Below, in pieces: positions 4,221 to 5,672 of a stretch of DNA of 5,672 bases. Each line of letters starts with the position of its first letter. Positions within the stretch are counted from its first letter, which is position 1. Under the pieces are notes generated by a model. It was given only the letters and a program-made list of their open reading frames with translations, made no database searches and was not told where the DNA came from. The stretch is from Candidatus Woesearchaeota archaeon (GTDB lineage: Archaea; Nanobdellota; Nanobdellia; Woesearchaeales; WJKV01): the NCBI GenBank assembly GCA_014728875.1, contig WJKV01000031.1, positions 1 to 5,672 on the forward strand, read 5' to 3'. The position numbers were made by a program, and so were the translations under genes.

Positions 4221-5093
4221 ATGGAAATAGGAATATTAAGAAGCAGCTTCAAGGAATACGGCAGCAGACGTCTGCTTGAAGAAGCCAGCAAAGTTGGAAA
4301 GGGTGTCAAGCTTGATCCCAGACATCTTTGCCTGATCCTTGGAAACAAACTTGACGGACACAGCATATACGAGAAAGATCTGGCCAGATTCGATGTTGTC
4401 ATTCCGCGGTTCAGGACAAAATATTTCGATTTCGGGCTTCTAGCTACGCAACATCTGGAAAACATGAGGATACCTGTGCTGAATTCTGCTGTTTCCATTA
4501 AGACATGCAAAAACAAATATCTGACATCTCTGACTCTGCAGAAAAAAAGAATACCGCAACCGTTGAGTGCAGTTGCACTGGGTACAAATGACATAATGAG
4601 AGTCATAAAACATCTGCCCAAACCTCTGGTTTTCAAGACAATACAGGGTTCAGAAGGTTTCGGCATCTCTAAAATAAACAACGACGGCGATGCAAAGGAC
4701 TGGGCGCAGACCTTTGCGGGGTTCCACGCACCGATTTACATACAAGAATTTATTGACCACGGAGGGGAGGATTACAGGATCCTGATTGTCGGGGACAAGA
4801 TTGCTGCTGCAATAAAAAGGATTTCAAAGAACAAGAACTGGAAAACAAATATTTCACAGGGCAATGTCGCTGTTCCTTTCAAACCTAGCAATGAGCTGAA
4901 AGAACTGGCATTCAAATGCACTGATGCAGTAAAAACTGATATCTGCGGCGTTGATATTGCAGTTGACCAGGAAAAAGGACCGATGGTGATAGAATTGAAC
5001 CAGTTCGCAGGTTTCAAAGGAACAGAAAAAGCCACAAAAAAGAATATTGCGCGAGAGATAATCAGGTTAGCGGTAAAAAAAGCGAGGCAGTGA
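4221..5093 (+). CDS. RimK-family ATP-grasp amino-acid ligase (probable alpha-L-glutamate ligase), acceptor unknown
   Basis: This 290-residue protein has the full RimK layout. The N-terminal domain starts MEIGIL, with VVIPRFR (59-65) and the hinge LNSAVSIKTCKNKYLTSLTL (87-106). In the ATP-grasp core, Lys139 in VFKTIQGSEGFGI precedes the flexible glycine loop, followed by YIQEFI (173-178), DYRILIVGDKIAAAIKR (184-200), WKTNISQGN (207-215), Asp245 in GVDIAVD, and the metal pair Glu258/Asn260 in VIELN. RimK relatives use ATP to form peptide bonds: glutamate onto ribosomal protein S6 in bacteria, glutamate onto methanopterin (MptN) or F420 (CofF), or amino groups onto LysW (LysX/ArgX). No lysW, methanopterin or F420 gene is visible, so the acceptor is open. 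RimK's usual SNLHRGG is TNISQGN here, so the substrate may differ from S6. No Shine-Dalgarno sequence precedes the ATG, one base after the M42 stop, so translation is probably coupled. Confidence 0.9.
   Translation: MEIGILRSSFKEYGSRRLLEEASKVGKGVKLDPRHLCLILGNKLDGHSIYEKDLARFDVVIPRFRTKYFDFGLLATQHLENMRIPVLNSAVSIKTCKNKYLTSLTLQKKRIPQPLSAVALGTNDIMRVIKHLPKPLVFKTIQGSEGFGISKINNDGDAKDWAQTFAGFHAPIYIQEFIDHGGEDYRILIVGDKIAAAIKRISKNKNWKTNISQGNVAVPFKPSNELKELAFKCTDAVKTDICGVDIAVDQEKGPMVIELNQFAGFKGTEKATKKNIAREIIRLAVKKARQ
5084..5087 (+). promoter_or_regulatory. Ribosome binding site of the acyl-CoA synthetase gene, inside the ligase 3' end
   Basis: GAGG lies nine bases before the ATG at 5097, within the last codons of the ligase gene. 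The ligase TGA (5091-5093) sits between site and start, an arrangement that favours re-initiation by the same ribosomes. Confidence 0.5.
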
Positions 5094-5096
5094 CAG

Positions 5097-5672
5097 ATGG
5101 ACTTAAGCAGATTTTTCAATGCAAAAAGCATTGCAGTTATAGGAGTGAGCAGGGAAAGCGAAAAAATAGGCCATGTCATATTCAAAAATCTTATTGATTC
5201 CGGCTATAAAGGAAAATTGTTTCCTGTCAATCCCAAAGCGCACGAGATTCTGGGCCATCACTGTTACGACAGCGTGAAAAGCATCAAAGAGAGAATAGAT
5301 GTCGCAGTCATCGCCATCCCTGCAAAGATCATTCTCAAAACAATAGGCGAGTGCGGAAAAAAGAAGATAAAGAATGTTGTAATAATAACAGCTGGATTTG
5401 GCGAGATAGGAAACAAGAAACTGGAGAAAGAACTGAAGCAGAAGCTGGAAAAATACAAAATACAGGCGATAGGCCCCAACTGTCTCGGCATCTTGGAAAC
5501 AAAGCATAATATAGATTCTTTGTTTCTGCCAAGATATAGGATGCAGAGGCCGAAGAAAGGAAATATCTCTTTTGTTTCGCAGTCCGGCGCAGTCGGCAGC
5601 GCCATCCTGGACCATGCTGTAAAACAAGGCCTGAGATTCGCAAAATTTGTCAGCTATGGGAATGCATTGATC
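5097..5672 (+). CDS. ADP-forming acyl-CoA synthetase (acetate-CoA ligase, ADP-forming), alpha domain; truncated by the window end
   Basis: The frame from the ATG at 5097 stays open to the last base, giving 192 codons. The product begins with a CoA-binding Rossmann domain: SIAVIGVSRESEKIGH (11-26), LFPVNPKA (41-48), DVAVIAIPA (68-76) and VVIITAGFGE (94-103). GPNCLGI (126-132) follows, then the ligase-CoA domain opening FVSQSGAVGSAILD (159-172) and FAKFVSYGNA (181-190). These are hallmarks of the NDP-forming acyl-CoA synthetase superfamily. In archaea the enzyme converts acyl-CoA, ADP and phosphate to acid, CoA and ATP, the energy-yielding last step of sugar and amino-acid fermentation. The phosphorylated histidine, expected near residue 255, and any fused beta/ATP-grasp domain lie beyond the window, so separate-subunit and fused forms cannot be told apart. 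It is third in the operon after the peptidase and ligase, with a 3-base gap. Acyl preference is unknown. Confidence 0.93.
   Translation, partial: MDLSRFFNAKSIAVIGVSRESEKIGHVIFKNLIDSGYKGKLFPVNPKAHEILGHHCYDSVKSIKERIDVAVIAIPAKIILKTIGECGKKKIKNVVIITAGFGEIGNKKLEKELKQKLEKYKIQAIGPNCLGILETKHNIDSLFLPRYRMQRPKKGNISFVSQSGAVGSAILDHAVKQGLRFAKFVSYGNALI

Noticed and set aside
4109..4681. 190-codon minus-strand frame across the peptidase-ligase junction
   Set aside because: It spans two well-identified plus-strand genes and is Ser/Cys/Arg-rich as expected for a shadow frame.
5103..5643. Overlapping minus-strand frames of 174, 113 and 102 codons at the right end
   Set aside because: All are antisense to the acyl-CoA synthetase, whose open plus-strand frame carries clear family motifs to the last base.

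Overview
The window looks archaeal. It is AT-rich and compact, with TATA boxes of the TTTAAATA/TTTATATA type at fixed distances upstream of genes, GGAGG/GGTGA ribosome binding sites on some genes and apparently leaderless starts on others. The gene content also fits: a PRC-barrel protein with an acidic tail, an M42 aminopeptidase, a RimK-like ligase and an ADP-forming acyl-CoA synthetase. The many small conserved-looking unknowns and the style of the PRC-barrel protein suggest a DPANN lineage such as Woesearchaeota. That placement is inference from protein style, not from a marker gene.

Layout, left to right. A minus-strand gene enters at the left edge; only its N-terminal 39 codons are present, and it reads as a membrane protein, possibly a site-2 protease. 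Next is a minus-strand stand-alone TraB/PrgY-family protein, divergent from a plus-strand PRC-barrel protein across a short AT-palindromic promoter region. The PRC-barrel gene converges, with a 10-base gap, on a minus-strand 142-residue unknown. That gene in turn diverges from a plus-strand six-helix membrane protein with a polybasic N-terminus. The membrane protein converges on a minus-strand small secreted, tyrosine-rich protein. A 204-base intergenic region with promoters in both directions follows.

The right half is one plus-strand operon: M42 metallo-aminopeptidase, RimK-type ATP-grasp ligase (1 base after the M42 stop) and the start of an ADP-forming acyl-CoA synthetase alpha subunit (3 bases after the ligase stop, cut off by the window end). 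The spacing implies co-transcription and coupled translation. A plausible but unproven reading is that the peptidase and synthetase serve peptide and amino-acid catabolism with ATP recovery, while the ligase adds amino acids (probably glutamate) to an unknown acceptor that the peptidase might also trim.

No CRISPR array, insertion sequence, tRNA or rRNA gene was seen, and no intergenic gap exceeds 300 bases. The least explained items are the tyrosine-rich secreted protein, the 142-residue unknown, and the pairing of a glutamate-ligase-family enzyme with an M42 peptidase.
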